From contig CM044497.1 of NCBI GenBank assembly GCA_024364805.1, forward strand, positions 80,203,453 to 80,225,042: 21,590 nt of DNA, given 5' to 3'. This document shows positions 10,515-18,904 of this stretch, piece by piece (position 1 is the stretch's first letter; each line of letters opens with the position of its first letter). Made by a program: the position numbers and the translations under genes. Below the pieces are notes generated by a model that searched no databases, was not told the DNA's origin, and saw nothing but the letters and a program-made list of their open reading frames with translations. Origin of the DNA: Euprymna scolopes (Eukaryota > Mollusca > Cephalopoda > Sepiida > Sepiolidae).

Positions 10515-11410
10515 CAGAGTAGAATGATAAATTTGAAAAAAACAAAAAAACAAAAGCACTACAGCTTTATTTTAAAACTTATCTTTAAAAAATCAATTCA
10601 GGTAACTTGAATATGTAGTAGAGCTTACATCTATTCAATGTAGCCGCCTTCAGCCTCAGTCACCGCCTCGATACAGGTCTGGAACTGGATCTGGGACCAT
10701 GCCTGGTGGGAGTTTGGCGAATTCTTGGCAGATGGCAGCAATCAGGCTGGCTTTGGTGCTATGGGAGGTAATGTCGGTGATGTTCTTGGCATATGACCAA
10801 ACAATGTAGTCCAGCGGGTTCAGGTCGGAGGAGAAGGGGGCCAGTGAGAGAAGGGTACAAAGTCGTAGCACTCCTTCTGAAACCAAGCCTGAGTCTCTTT
10901 AGATTTGTGGGCTGGCACCGAGTCCTGCTGCCACACCTAGGGTCCGCCAGCAGCCACCTGATTGCACCAGGGGATCACCACACTCTTCCTCACATCCAGG
11001 TACACTTAGGCATTAACTTTCAAGCCGACTTCGAAGATGTGAGGTGGCATGATATGACCCTCACTTGAAACCACACCAAAGACCATAACCGTGGATCATC
11101 CGATGCATTAAGCTGTGCCCTCAAGTGTTGAACCGTCTGGATTTGCTTTTTGAGAATGCTGATAATGGTTCTGTTGTCATAACTTCGATCGGTAGAGAGC
11201 ATGAGTTGTACAGCGGCGTATTTCTGATCTCGCTCGTTGAACATTGTGTCACTTTCAGACATGATAGAAGGCTCCTATCACTCTTAGGATTTGTACACAA
11301 CTGGCCAACCAGTAGATAGTGTGCAACAAAAAAAAGAAAACTGGTTTTCATCAAACGGAAATGGAATCATATTGTCTTTTCTAGGGTGACAATTTTATTG
11401 TTCCACCCTG
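10515..11410 (-). mobile_element. Tc1/mariner-superfamily DNA transposon, internally deleted, apparent DD37D type
   Basis: An 896-bp element flanked by TA at 10513-10514 and 11411-11412. The left end, CAGAGTAGAATGATAAATTT, is the inverse of the right end (CAGGGTGGAACAATAAAATT on the minus strand), an imperfect ~21-bp TIR. Transposase remains lie on the minus strand. The element is several hundred bases shorter than typical 1.2-1.3 kb relatives, and the missing part falls between the DNA-binding region and the catalytic core. It sits at the end of the minisatellite stub, so it may have landed in the array. Non-autonomous. Confidence 0.85.
10631..11262 (-). pseudogene. Mariner-type transposase pseudogene (apparent D37D catalytic spacing)
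   Basis: The N-terminus starts at ATG 11262 with MSESDTMFNERDQKYAAVQL, a helix-turn-helix region as in the family, and runs to NASDDPR (about 11089). It then jumps by deletion to VMVFGVVSSEGHIMPP (about 11083-11036). The second catalytic Asp is in VWQQDSVPAHKS (about 10935-10903); the third is in SSDLNPLDYIVW (about 10825-10790). Allowing for one missing base just before SSD, 37 residues separate these two Asp residues, the DD37D (maT-like) signature. The reading ends IEAVTEAEGGYIE-stop at 10631. The first catalytic Asp region is deleted, in-frame stops are present (one before VWQQD), and there is at least one frameshift. Assignment to the superfamily is firm; the subfamily rests on the counted spacing. 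Confidence 0.8.
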
Positions 11411-11412
11411 TA

Positions 11413-11736
11413 CCTTGCATTCCCTTTAATAACTAATCAACCAGTTGGCAATTGTAAAACTACTAATAAGAGTAATAATATCTATACCTTGTAATTTTTT
11501 TATTTTTTTTAATAGGAACCCCAGCCCTCTCAAAAATAAATGATGAATAAAAAAACAAAATTGACCGTGCAGGAGTAATATTTGTAAAGAAAAAAATACA
11601 TTCCCTGCATCATTAATGATTCATGTCCAGTAATAATACTGCTACTAATAATAACAAGAAATGTAACCATCTGGCTGGCAATATCATTGCTACTACTACA
11701 ACTACTACTAGCTCATATTCCCATTTTGTTCAAGTT
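11413..11736. other. Unassigned AT-rich spacer with ACT-rich microsatellite
   Basis: There is no gene here. It may include very degenerate minisatellite (AGTAATAATATC near 11470). From 11632 to 11710 it is rich in imperfect (ACT)/(AAT) triplets, for example CTACTACTACAACTACTACT at about 11691. A 12-bp palindrome, ATCATTAATGAT, lies near 11609. The open frame across this stretch is driven by triplet repeats (runs of Thr, Ser and Asn) and is not credible as a gene. Confidence 0.6.
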
Positions 11737-13240
11737 GAAATGAATGTCTCTTGCCTTGAAGAAGTATCCTGCTTCGACAAACTCCTAGGACTGACCTTTA
11801 ATCTTGACCTGAAACGGATCTGCAGCAGAGAAGAGATCTCCCTGCAGGATCGAGTTAAGCTAAAATTTACATATAAATCGACTCAAGCAAAGAGCATAAA
11901 ACCAGTTGACATCTAAAAGGCAAACGACACATGTTATCTGAGTATCCACCACGATGAAAGGACCTTGTTAAAGTGGTGACCCCTTCTTTGACACACATAT
12001 TATCCGTGTACAAAAAAAAACAATTCGACCTAACATCGGTTTAAGCAACCTACTGGAATTACAAAAGAACAACTTACTCAAAAAAAAAGTTCTTTTTTAC
12101 TTCGGACAAACAGATTATTCGTTGTTATAAGTCTTAACTTAAACTGCATTGAATATTTTGTTTTAGTTTTGATAACATTTTTTTCCTTCAATTAAACAAT
12201 TGCTACAAAGTAGTACTACATACTAACAAAAGAATTTTTGTCCTCTTGTGGTAGGTTGTTGAAACTTTATTACTTTATTCAAAGAAAGTTTTGAAGAACG
12301 TTTGAAAATTTCCTTTTATTTTGATACACTCGCGCACACACACTAAAAAAGACGATTTTTCATTTTAGTATTTATTAATTGTGATTTTATATTTGGAAAA
12401 AAAATACGTTTTTGTGTACAAATTTCTCTTGGACAGCTAGTCCATAAAATTTTCTTTTGTTCATTTAGTCCATTCGTTGATTTTTTTTTTTCAAGCAGTG
12501 GAAAAAAAACGAGCATTAAACCGATTGACGTCTAAAAGGCAAACGACACATGCTGTCTGAGTATTCACCGCGATGAACGGACCTCACCAAAATCACTGAA
12601 AAAATGGTGGGGTCGTTTTACCGTTTTAGAAAGTATCTCACTCCAGACACAATCCTCTGCGCATACAAGAGTCAAATATATCCTAAGATGAAGTATTATT
12701 GCCACATCTGAGGTGGATCTCCTAAGAGTACTCTTTCCTTCCTTAACAACGTTTAAAATTGTCTTTAAAATTTGATAACCAATGATTTTTTTACCGCCCA
12801 ACTTCCTGTTTCTCACAGAAAAAAACATTGCGTTTGTCTTTGCTCTATTGTTACTATTATGATAGGTGTTCGACTAAGCTCCAATCTATGGTCCCTCCCT
12901 ATACAATATTTGTAATAAATACATGCCTAATTGCAACTACCGTCAACAACTTCCCACACTCTATCTGTGCATAAAAGTTAACGAAAATTCCATGAAGAGT
13001 TTCTTTCCTAGAACTGTCAATCTGTGAAAGGCAATAATGCAAGTCTGCTTACCCGCTGACTATAACATGGTTGTCTTCTAATCCAATGTGAATAAATTCT
13101 AGTTGAGCCATCCTCTTAGATAATCTGGCCCTACCTAACTACTATTACCTTGTTATCTCACCATCTACTTAACATTTAATCCTTATCCTAGAGTGGCCTC
13201 TGGGCCTTCATAATTAGTGGCCTCCCTAGTAGAAAAGAAA
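11737..13240 (+). mobile_element. LINE copy 2: decayed 3' part, interrupted by another element
   Basis: The first part (11737-11819) reads EMNVSC...CFDKLLGLTFNLDLK, matching EMNASC...CFDKVLGLTFTPDLK of copy 1. After an insertion of about 770 bp, the same LINE resumes near 12586 with KITEKMVGSFYRFRKYLTP, YKSQIYPKMKYYCHI and LSFLNNV, and continues to a 3' UTR whose ATCCTTATCCTAGAGTGGCC (about 13178) matches ATCCTTATCCTTGAGTGACC of copy 1. That shared 3' end shows the two belong to one subfamily. It has many stops and frameshifts and is non-functional. About 25 bp of LINE sequence is missing at the insertion junction relative to copy 1. Confidence 0.78.
11820..12590 (+). mobile_element. Probable LTR-retroelement fossil inside LINE copy 2 (broken, old)
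   Basis: Two direct repeats, 11892-11965 and 12511-12584, match at about 65 of 74 positions and share the core TCTAAAAGGCAAACGACACA. Eight bases after the first repeat lies TGGTGACCCC (11974-11983), the start of a primer-binding site complementary to the 3' end of tRNA-Trp, as used by some Ty3/gypsy elements. I read the repeats as LTR remnants around a short non-coding interior. Broken, with no recognisable coding part. The ~12% difference between the repeats suggests an old insertion. The limits are approximate, and an ordinary tandem duplication remains possible. Confidence 0.4.
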
Positions 13241-14090
13241 AAAATAGTAGAAACAATAACCTTTTTTATTCTATCTTTTCTAAAAAATGAAGGACAAATT
13301 ACAAAATATTATCTTTGTAGGGGAAATTGTGGAAACCAAGAAAAGGGCTTATTGTTAAAACGTCCGTGCATCATGTGGAATAAAACATTGGGGATGGGGG
13401 TCAAGATAGCAGCACCCACAACTTTTATGACTAGTGATCTCGAAAAGTGACACAAAATCTTTCTGTTTGTGTGCAGATTAAGTGAGCCTTGATTGCATAA
13501 ATTTAGGTTGCATGGAGAATGCAACAGACTTGTCGTAGAATCCTGCCTGTTTTTTTTTTCTTCTTACTTTTTGTGTTGCAATTATATTCTGTAATTTGTT
13601 TTTATTCTTTTCTATATAGAGGATGCTGTAAAGAAAGGAAAGTAAAAAAATGCTGCTGCAAATAAATGACACAATAAAAGAATTGTGTCAATATTTCAAA
13701 TTATAAAAAAAAAACGGGCAAAAGCGTGTCTACCCATGTTAATGGCCGAACTGCAAAGATGCTCATTGCTAAAGAAATATATTTTATATTTTTTATATTA
13801 AAAAAGATAAATATGATTAAGTGTTAGATGCTGTCATGTTTCAATTTCAATGTCTTTCTGTTTATAGTTATTTGAGAATAGAAAAATGTGATACTGAAAT
13901 TGTGTAAACTCAAATGAAGCAATAATTAAAGGAAAAACATTTCAATAAGTGAGTGTAGCAAGCAGGACTCGAAAGAAAGGCAGTGTTGAATTTTATGTGC
14001 AGAAACATGTGAAAGGAAGTAAGGAAATGCCTCAGAAATAATATAACAAAGTGAAAATAATGAAAGCGACCAGTAATAAACAATCTGGTA
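13241..14090. other. Spacer between LINE copies 2 and 3, no gene seen
   Basis: Mixed AT-rich DNA with short open frames that resemble no family I recognise. A small hairpin, TGACACAAT (13667-13675) against ATTGTGTCA (13682-13690), has a 6-nt loop. A pyrimidine-rich tract at 13548-13572 is not followed by a plausible exon. There is no tandem repeat and no LINE motif. Confidence 0.6.
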
Positions 14091-14108
14091 ATTCTGGTCA
14101 TTTGTATT

Positions 14109-14597
14109 TTGCTCAAATTAGATTCCCAACAATTCGCCTCAAACTCCACCTTAGAACCAACAAACAACTCCCTCCCAAATTTCCCTATGCGAACTGAAGC
14201 CACATTAGATGATGTAAGAATCACCCCTTCTCATGTCCACGATATCATAAAATACTTAGACACTTCAAAGATGTGTGGGTCTTATTTCATCTCTGCATTA
14301 CTAATTAAGAAATGTTTAACTGAGCTAGCCCCCCTACTTTCCAAGCTCTGCAATAAATGCCTTGCTGAATCTTGCTTCCCTAATAGCTGGAAGATGGCCT
14401 CTGTGATACCAGTGTACAAGAATTCTGGTGAAAGAACAGACCCTCTCAATTATCGCCCCATTAGTCTCTTCCCACTCTTTGCTAAAATTTTTGAGACCTT
14501 AATTAATCAAGCACTAGTTCACCACCTCGCAAAAGCAAATCTTCTCTCTGACAAACAGTATGGATTCAGGCAATGTCGTTCTACATATACTGGATAA
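14109..14597 (+). pseudogene. LINE copy 3 reverse transcriptase, N-terminal part
   Basis: A 162-residue open stretch covering the region before and into the reverse-transcriptase fingers. It has RITPSHVHDIIKYLDTSKMC (a linker common in this family), LSKLCNKCLAESCFPNSWK, then PVYKNSGERTDPLNYRPIS and QYGFRQCRST. The last block is the conserved NYRPISL...YGFR signature of non-LTR reverse transcriptases. The frame stops soon after RST because a deletion of roughly 60 nt, seen by comparison with copy 1, removes the segment before motif A and shifts the frame. The initiator ATG lies inside the element and is not expected to be its native start. Confidence 0.85.
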
Positions 14598-15207
14598 GGC
14601 AGGTGAAGCCCTTGATATATCCAAGGCCTTTGACAAAGTCTGGCATAAAAGGCTGCTAATGAAAATTAAATCGTACAGTATAACTGGACGTATAATAAAT
14701 ATAATTAGATCCTTCTTAGACAATAGAAGCATACAGGTTGTCATTGACAAATGTAAATCCAAGCAGCATAACATTAATGCGGGAGTGCCTCAGGGGTCGA
14801 TCCTTGAACCATTCTTATTCCTGATATTCATAAACGACTTCCCTGATAATATTGTGTCCGAGATGGGTATATTTGCTGATGATACAATGCTCTATAACAT
14901 GCATGAGGGAAGAACAGATGTACATAAATCTAAGACAATGGTAGAAACATTAGAAAATGATCTCCAGACCATAGTTGAATGGGGCCACAAATGGATGGTA
15001 ACATTTAATGCTAGTAAAACTAAGCTGCTCTCCTTTAACAATTACAAGACACCTCTCCAACCCCCTATATCCATGACAAATAGCACCCTACCTGAGAATT
15101 CTACCTTCAAACTCCTCGGCCTAACATTTGCAAGCAATATGAACTGGAACAAATACATAGAAGACATTGCAAAGGTTGCTGCCAAGAAGGTGGGTTCCCT
15201 TTATTGA
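14560..15207 (+). pseudogene. LINE copy 3 reverse transcriptase, catalytic palm
   Basis: A 215-residue open stretch; genuine LINE sequence starts at about residue 10. Motif A is ALDISKAFDKVWH (residues ~17-29, with the catalytic Asp). Motif B is NAGVPQGSILEP (~72-84). The catalytic FADD box is at 14872-14883 (residues 105-108; usual form YADD/FADD). Later come KWMVTFNASKTKLLSF and LLGLTFASNMNWNKYI. Both Asp residues of the active site are present, so this domain looks chemically complete, although it is cut off from its fingers region by the upstream shift. It ends at a stop after KKVGSLY, where relatives continue with a Arg-Ser-rich stretch. Confidence 0.88.
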
Positions 15208-15270
15208 GCTAGAAGACTACTCACGCGTGAGAGTATCCTATACCTTTACAAGGCCACCATTGGCCCATGC

Positions 15271-15507
15271 ATGGAGTATTGTTGCGACATCTGGGCTGGT
15301 GCATCTACCACTAGACTCTCCCTTTTAGATAAAGTCCAAAAAAGAATTGTCAATCTAATCGGTCCCACTTTATCAACTAAGCCCCAGCCCCAGTCTCATC
15401 ACTGTAATATTGCATCACTGTGCCTGTTTTACAAATATTTTAATGGAATGTGTTCTGATGAACCCGTTTCACTTGTACGACGTACATATCCCGACAAACC
15501 TGCTTAG
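15271..15507 (+). pseudogene. LINE copy 3, C-terminal domain
   Basis: A 78-residue open stretch in the frame that follows the stop at 15205-15207. The intervening codons read ARRLLTRESILYLYKATIGP, so only a single stop separates it from the palm. It contains MEYCCDIWAGAS, LLDKVQKRIVNLIGPTLS and HCNIASLCLFYKYFNGMCSD, all typical of the region after the reverse transcriptase in this LINE family. A frameshift near 15507 moves the rest (FFPQTARFWNS) into another frame. Confidence 0.85.
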
Positions 15508-15772
15508 CAATAAAATCTTACCCCTTCACTGTTGAGGTCCCTAAATGCCAGAAAGCTTTCTATTCTAATAGTTTCTTTCCTCAAACAGCTAGATTTTGGA
15601 ATTCCATTTGTGCTGCCTGCTTCCCTGGCTGTACTGATATGCAGAAGTTTAAATGTAACATAAGCAAATATCTTGCTAATCTTTCCTAGACATGGCCCCA
15701 AATAGTAGCCCCTTACGTCCAAGTGGCAATATGCTTTGTAAAAGGTGAACAGGAGTAAAAAAAAAAAAAAAA

Positions 15773-16442
15773 TGTAAAAGTCTATGGAATAACCAATCAA
15801 AACACTTTAAAAGCAGAAAGAGTAGATATAAGGGAACTACCCAGGTTGTAAAAGTAGGTAATAGTAAAACTGAAAAATATGCAATAATAATATCGATAGT
15901 AGCATTACAAGCTTATGCTGTATTTTCGTGGACATTAATGTTACATACCCAATGTGCTTCAACAAGTCATATCTTTTTTATTTGTGAGTCAATTTTTAAA
16001 AAAATTATATTGATAGAAAGAGAAGAGAATAAGCATTCCAATTATGTTAATTTATTTTTTTCATGTGTTCAATATTTTTATGCTCCAAGTTAAAAACGTT
16101 ACGTTTGGATACACGTATGTGGGGTCAAATTTGATTGGATACAGCTGAAATTTTACAGGCTATATAAGCATAGAAGTCCATCTCCACTGGACTTTGATTT
16201 ATATTTTTACGACCACAGGAAGCAAAGTTTACGAAGAATATTTCAAAATTGATAAGATAAATCGGTATATATCATCCATTTTCATATAGATAATAGTTTT
16301 AGAATTATTTTCATGTATTATGGGAAAATTTCTTTAAAATGTTATCTTTTATAGAAATTACAGAATATAGAATTTAACGAGAAAACGGCTCGCTATGCGC
16401 TAATGACCAGCGCTGAGCTGCCTACAGTCAGCGTATTAACGA
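15773..16442. other. Spacer after LINE copy 3, no gene seen
   Basis: AT-rich DNA with no recognisable coding or repeat family. The stretch 16103-16200 repeats GGATACA twice and leads into a TATATAA box. A GC-richer patch at 16386-16440 contains the 8-bp palindrome CAGCGCTG and several CGCTG/CAGCG pairs. I cannot assign either to a known element. Confidence 0.55.
16161..16194 (+). promoter_or_regulatory. TATA-like box followed by a small hairpin
   Basis: TATATAA at 16161-16167 is followed within 10 bp by the perfect hairpin AAGTCCA (16174-16180), a 7-nt loop, then TGGACTT (16188-16194). In a transposon or gene promoter, transcription would start about 25-30 bp after the box, near the end of the hairpin. 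No coding sequence follows and AT-rich DNA gives TATA boxes by chance, so this is weak. Confidence 0.2.
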
Positions 16443-16508
16443 CTTTCGTTTGTATTCTCTTAAAAATAGAAAACTGTTTTTTCAAAACGAAAGCAGAAAA
16501 AACAGTTT
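16443..16508. repeat. Two interleaved inverted repeats (pseudoknot topology)
   Basis: CTTTCGTTT (16443-16451) pairs with AAACGAAAG (16485-16493), and AAACTGTTTTTTC (16471-16483) pairs with GAAAAAACAGTTT (16496-16508). The arms alternate left1-left2-right1-right2, the arrangement of an H-type pseudoknot if transcribed. Both pairings are perfect. Confidence 0.6.
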
Positions 16509-16602
16509 CATTTTTTATTCGGAGTTTGTCAATTTAAAAAAATTATTTTCAAGTTTTTCAAATTTGATTTCCAAACAATACCGAGCCAAAACTATTTTGT
16601 TG

Positions 16603-16643
16603 TTTCTAACGCTTTTAGTACAATGTACTAAAAGCGTTAGAAA
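16603..16643. repeat. 41-bp near-perfect palindrome
   Basis: TTTCTAACGCTTTTAGTACA at 16603-16622 is perfectly inverted at 16624-16643 with a single-base spacer. A 20-bp perfect arm with almost no loop is far from chance expectation. There is no coding role; it lies inside a stretch otherwise open in frame, which I do not regard as a gene. Confidence 0.85.
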
Positions 16644-16917
16644 AACAGCAAAATGTACATGCGTTTCTGTACTTAGAGTAGAATTGTATTTTTAGTGGTC
16701 AAAACAAAAAATAACAAATAAAAGGTACTTGTGCACTTATGCTACCATGCTGAAATGGTAACATTATTATATAGAAACCCATTCTTAGCATGGGGAGGGA
16801 AGGGTGTTTAGTTAACTATTCTGTATTTTCACCTGACAATTAAATAAAAAAAAGATATAGTAAAACTTGAATTTAATTTGAAAATACTATTTGAAATCTC
16901 GACAATGACTTAAAAAT

Positions 16918-16996
16918 ATACAAAATACTGTTAGAAACCCAACCAATAAATGTCCTCGTGACATTTATTGGGTGGGTTTCTAATAGTATTTTGTAT
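16918..16996. repeat. Hairpin with 37-bp arms and 5-nt loop
   Basis: Arms at 16918-16954 and 16960-16996 match at 35 of 37 positions around the loop CTCGT. The outer ends read ATACAAAATACT and its inverse. It could be a mini foldback element or the product of a local inverted duplication. No target duplication is evident. The near-identity of the arms implies a young structure or one kept matched by gene conversion. Confidence 0.9.
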
Positions 16997-17177
16997 GATT
17001 TCTTTTTCATTTTTAACTCATTTTCAATACCATTTTTTCGAATTTTTTTAACTGAGGATAGGCGGTTCGATAAAGAATTTTATTGCGATGCATTTTGTAA
17101 ATTTTTACCTTGTTTCTACCATAAGATTTTTCTTTGAAGTGACTACCTCTTAGGGTTTTCGGGTATGCTGAAAACGA

Positions 17178-17389
17178 ATATCGCATTTAAATTTTCCGCA
17201 AATAAGTAGCTTTCCGGATATTAAGCAATGTCATTTCTTATGTTATTGCTGGTGGCTATCTTGTTTGCGCATAGTTTCTCGGGGTTGCGTTTGCGCGCTC
17301 CAAGATGGCCACCAGTGATAATATAAGAAATTAAATTGCTTAATATTAAAAAAAAACTACTTATTTGCAGAAAATTTAAAATGCTATAT
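17178..17389. mobile_element. Foldback/MITE-like inverted repeat, ~86-bp arms
   Basis: The left arm (17178-17263) and right arm (17301-17389) align along their length at an estimated 80-85% identity. Shared blocks include GCAAATAAGTAG, ATATTAAGCAAT, CTGGTGGC and ATCTTG. The central ~37 bp are CpG-rich (TTTGCGC, GTTTGCGCGCTC) and still partly self-complementary. A long-arm, short-loop structure is typical of foldback-type MITEs. No coding frame; termini and target duplication could not be fixed. Confidence 0.75.
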
Positions 17390-17438
17390 GTCTGAGATTA
17401 ATTCATATCTACTCAATGTTTTTTTTTTTCTTTGAGGG

Positions 17439-17561
17439 AGTAGTAAATACCGGCCATGAATGCTCTTTAGGCATTCAATGGCTACACCCAAGATTAAGCT
17501 CTCCTTTGGTGAGGAGGCAGGAAAATGCCTGCTCTGAATAAAGCTATATTTAAATACTACT
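17439..17561. repeat. 123-bp structured segment with nested hairpins
   Basis: It is bounded by AGTAGTA (17439-17445) and its inverse TACTACT (17555-17561). Inside, GCCATGAATGC pairs with GCATTCAATGGC across 17453-17482 (11 bp, one bulge), CTCC pairs with GGAG near 17501-17516, and AGGCA pairs with TGCCT near 17516-17530. Adjacent stems suggest a small MITE or a structured-RNA-derived sequence. I do not recognise a known RNA or SINE. Confidence 0.4.
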
Positions 17562-18039
17562 ATAATACTTAATTTTGTTCATGAATAGACACCCAGTGTA
17601 TGATACCATACGCCAGTTTTTTTACAAATTTAAATGTGTACATCTGAATTTATAATTCATGATGGTAAAGAGATACATCAGATTTGACTGCATAATCAGA
17701 AAGCACACAATTTTACATAAGACTGCCAAGTTTCATGAGAATAGCTTGAAAAATAAATTAATAGTGGCGAAATTACAAACTTTCTTGAAATGTTGAGGTC
17801 CATAATTTAGCCTACTTTTTCTAAAGAAAAATGTCCACAGAAAAGCCTAAATTTTTGCACTTAAAATTCTCATAACTTTTGAACTACTGATGGTATTTGC
17901 ATAATTCAAACGGTTTTAAGCATCTTTTACATAGCTCTTTTCATGCAAGTTGATAACAATTATCTAAAAAGAAAAAATCAACTTGCAATGGTACTGATAG
18001 CAAGGAATAATATTTTTTTTATTATTATTCACTCTCAAA
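17562..18039. other. Spacer, no gene seen
   Basis: AT-rich, with no coding family recognised. It includes one clean inverted repeat, TGCAAGTTGAT (17944-17954) against ATCAACTTGCA (17977-17987), with a 22-nt spacer. The text around 17725-17900 looks like a decayed repeat, but I cannot name it. Confidence 0.5.
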
Positions 18040-18843
18040 CAAGAAGTTTATAGCAAGATGTTTGTTAACATTAAAACTTTTTCATGCTGGTACAATTAAC
18101 AGAGCAAGAAGGGAATTCCAAATGCAAACAGCTATTAGAGTAAAACATTTTATAGCATTTAGGAATCTGTATATTGAAGACGTGCGATTTTGCTGCTGAT
18201 TGGAGGAATGTACAATCAAAGGGAATGCAAATGCAGTAAGTTCATCTGTGCTTGTTTCACAAATACTTCTATGCAATGTTTGCAAAACAAGCATAAGATG
18301 CAACATTGCAATTATGAAACAGAGACTGCGAAAAGATCTGTGATTTCTCTTTTTAATGAGAAATTAGTGAGGGAGTGGTTTGTAGAGTTTATGCGAATAA
18401 CTATCAAGCAGTTCAGCCTTATCCATTATAAGGGACATCATCAGGTGATAGGATAGTGAGGGAATTTATTATTTCCCATTATTCACCACACTCTTACAGA
18501 TTTTCCAGAAATAACAAGTTCTTAATTTCTGCATGTGTTTACTCTTCTTCTCAGTATACCTACTTTAAGCTGCACTATTGCACTCTTTATGCCAGTTCAG
18601 TAAGTTGTAATTGAATTGATAGAATGCTTACTGCCTATGCATAATAACAGCTACACAGGGAAAAGATAGCAGCCATAAAGGGAACAGTATCTATTCTTAA
18701 AAGAGCCCTCGGATATGAATTTAAATCATAACAGAATCAAGTGTTAGCTCCAGGAGGGAGCCCCTTAATTTCTTAAAACTTACTGAAGTAAAATAAGTAA
18801 AAAAAAAGGAAACGTGAAAAATTGGAGAAAGTGGAGCTTACTA

Positions 18844-18904
18844 CAGTGTAACCCGGATAAAAGATTTCAGCACCATACAGATTTCTTATATTAGGGTCAC
18901 ACTG
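18844..18904. mobile_element. 61-bp Tigger/pogo-like mini-element
   Basis: The ends CAGTGTAACCC and GGGTCACACTG are inverted copies (10 of 11) directly flanked by TA on both sides (18842-18843 and 18905-18906). Inner parts continue to pair loosely (GGATAAAAGATTT against AAATC...TTATATTA). CAGTG termini, internal TATCCGGG/TAAAAGA-type sequence and TA duplications are typical of pogo/Tigger relatives. It is far too short to encode anything. Confidence 0.55.

Larger units (their letters stand above)
14091..15772 (+). mobile_element. LINE copy 3: best-preserved non-LTR retrotransposon 3' part, with poly(A)
   Basis: A 5'-truncated element in three main open stretches (14109-14597, 14560-15207, 15271-15507). 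The tail reads CQKAFYSNSFFPQTARFWNS (about 15550) and ends KYLANLS-stop at about 15689. A short 3' UTR and a 16-nt poly(A) (15757-15772) follow. It holds the reverse-transcriptase catalytic core and C-terminal region, but no endonuclease domain. It is related to copies 1, 2 and 4 but has a different 3' UTR, so it probably belongs to another subfamily. I saw no target duplication. It is the least decayed copy here, with only a handful of disablements. Confidence 0.88.

Noticed and set aside
10793-11319. Plus-strand open frames across the mariner-type element
   Set aside because: They are antisense shadows of the transposase remains, which match the family only on the minus strand.
11623-11916. 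97-residue frame beginning with Asn/Thr-rich sequence
   Set aside because: The first part is triplet microsatellite, the middle is LINE copy 2 and the end runs into the inserted element; it is a chance fusion, not a gene.
13217-13672. Small frames on both strands between LINE copies 2 and 3
   Set aside because: No family resemblance, overlapping on opposite strands, and no splice or promoter context.
13910-14224. 104-residue minus-strand frame
   Set aside because: It overlaps the start of LINE copy 3, which is coding on the plus strand; hydrophobic Phe-rich content is expected from AT-rich antisense DNA.
14514-14774. Minus-strand open frame opposite the LINE copy 3 palm
   Set aside because: Antisense to a clear reverse-transcriptase motif A.
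15504-15800. 98-residue minus-strand frame over the LINE copy 3 tail
   Set aside because: It is antisense to the LINE tail and poly(A); its Phe run is the poly(A) read backwards.
16450-16695. 81-residue plus-strand frame
   Set aside because: It runs through two inverted repeats and a palindrome, has Lys/Phe/Leu composition set by base content, and resembles no family.
18190-18456. 88-residue plus-strand Cys-rich frame, considered as a small secreted protein
   Set aside because: There is no signal peptide, and the opposite strand aligns with the LINE linker and tail.
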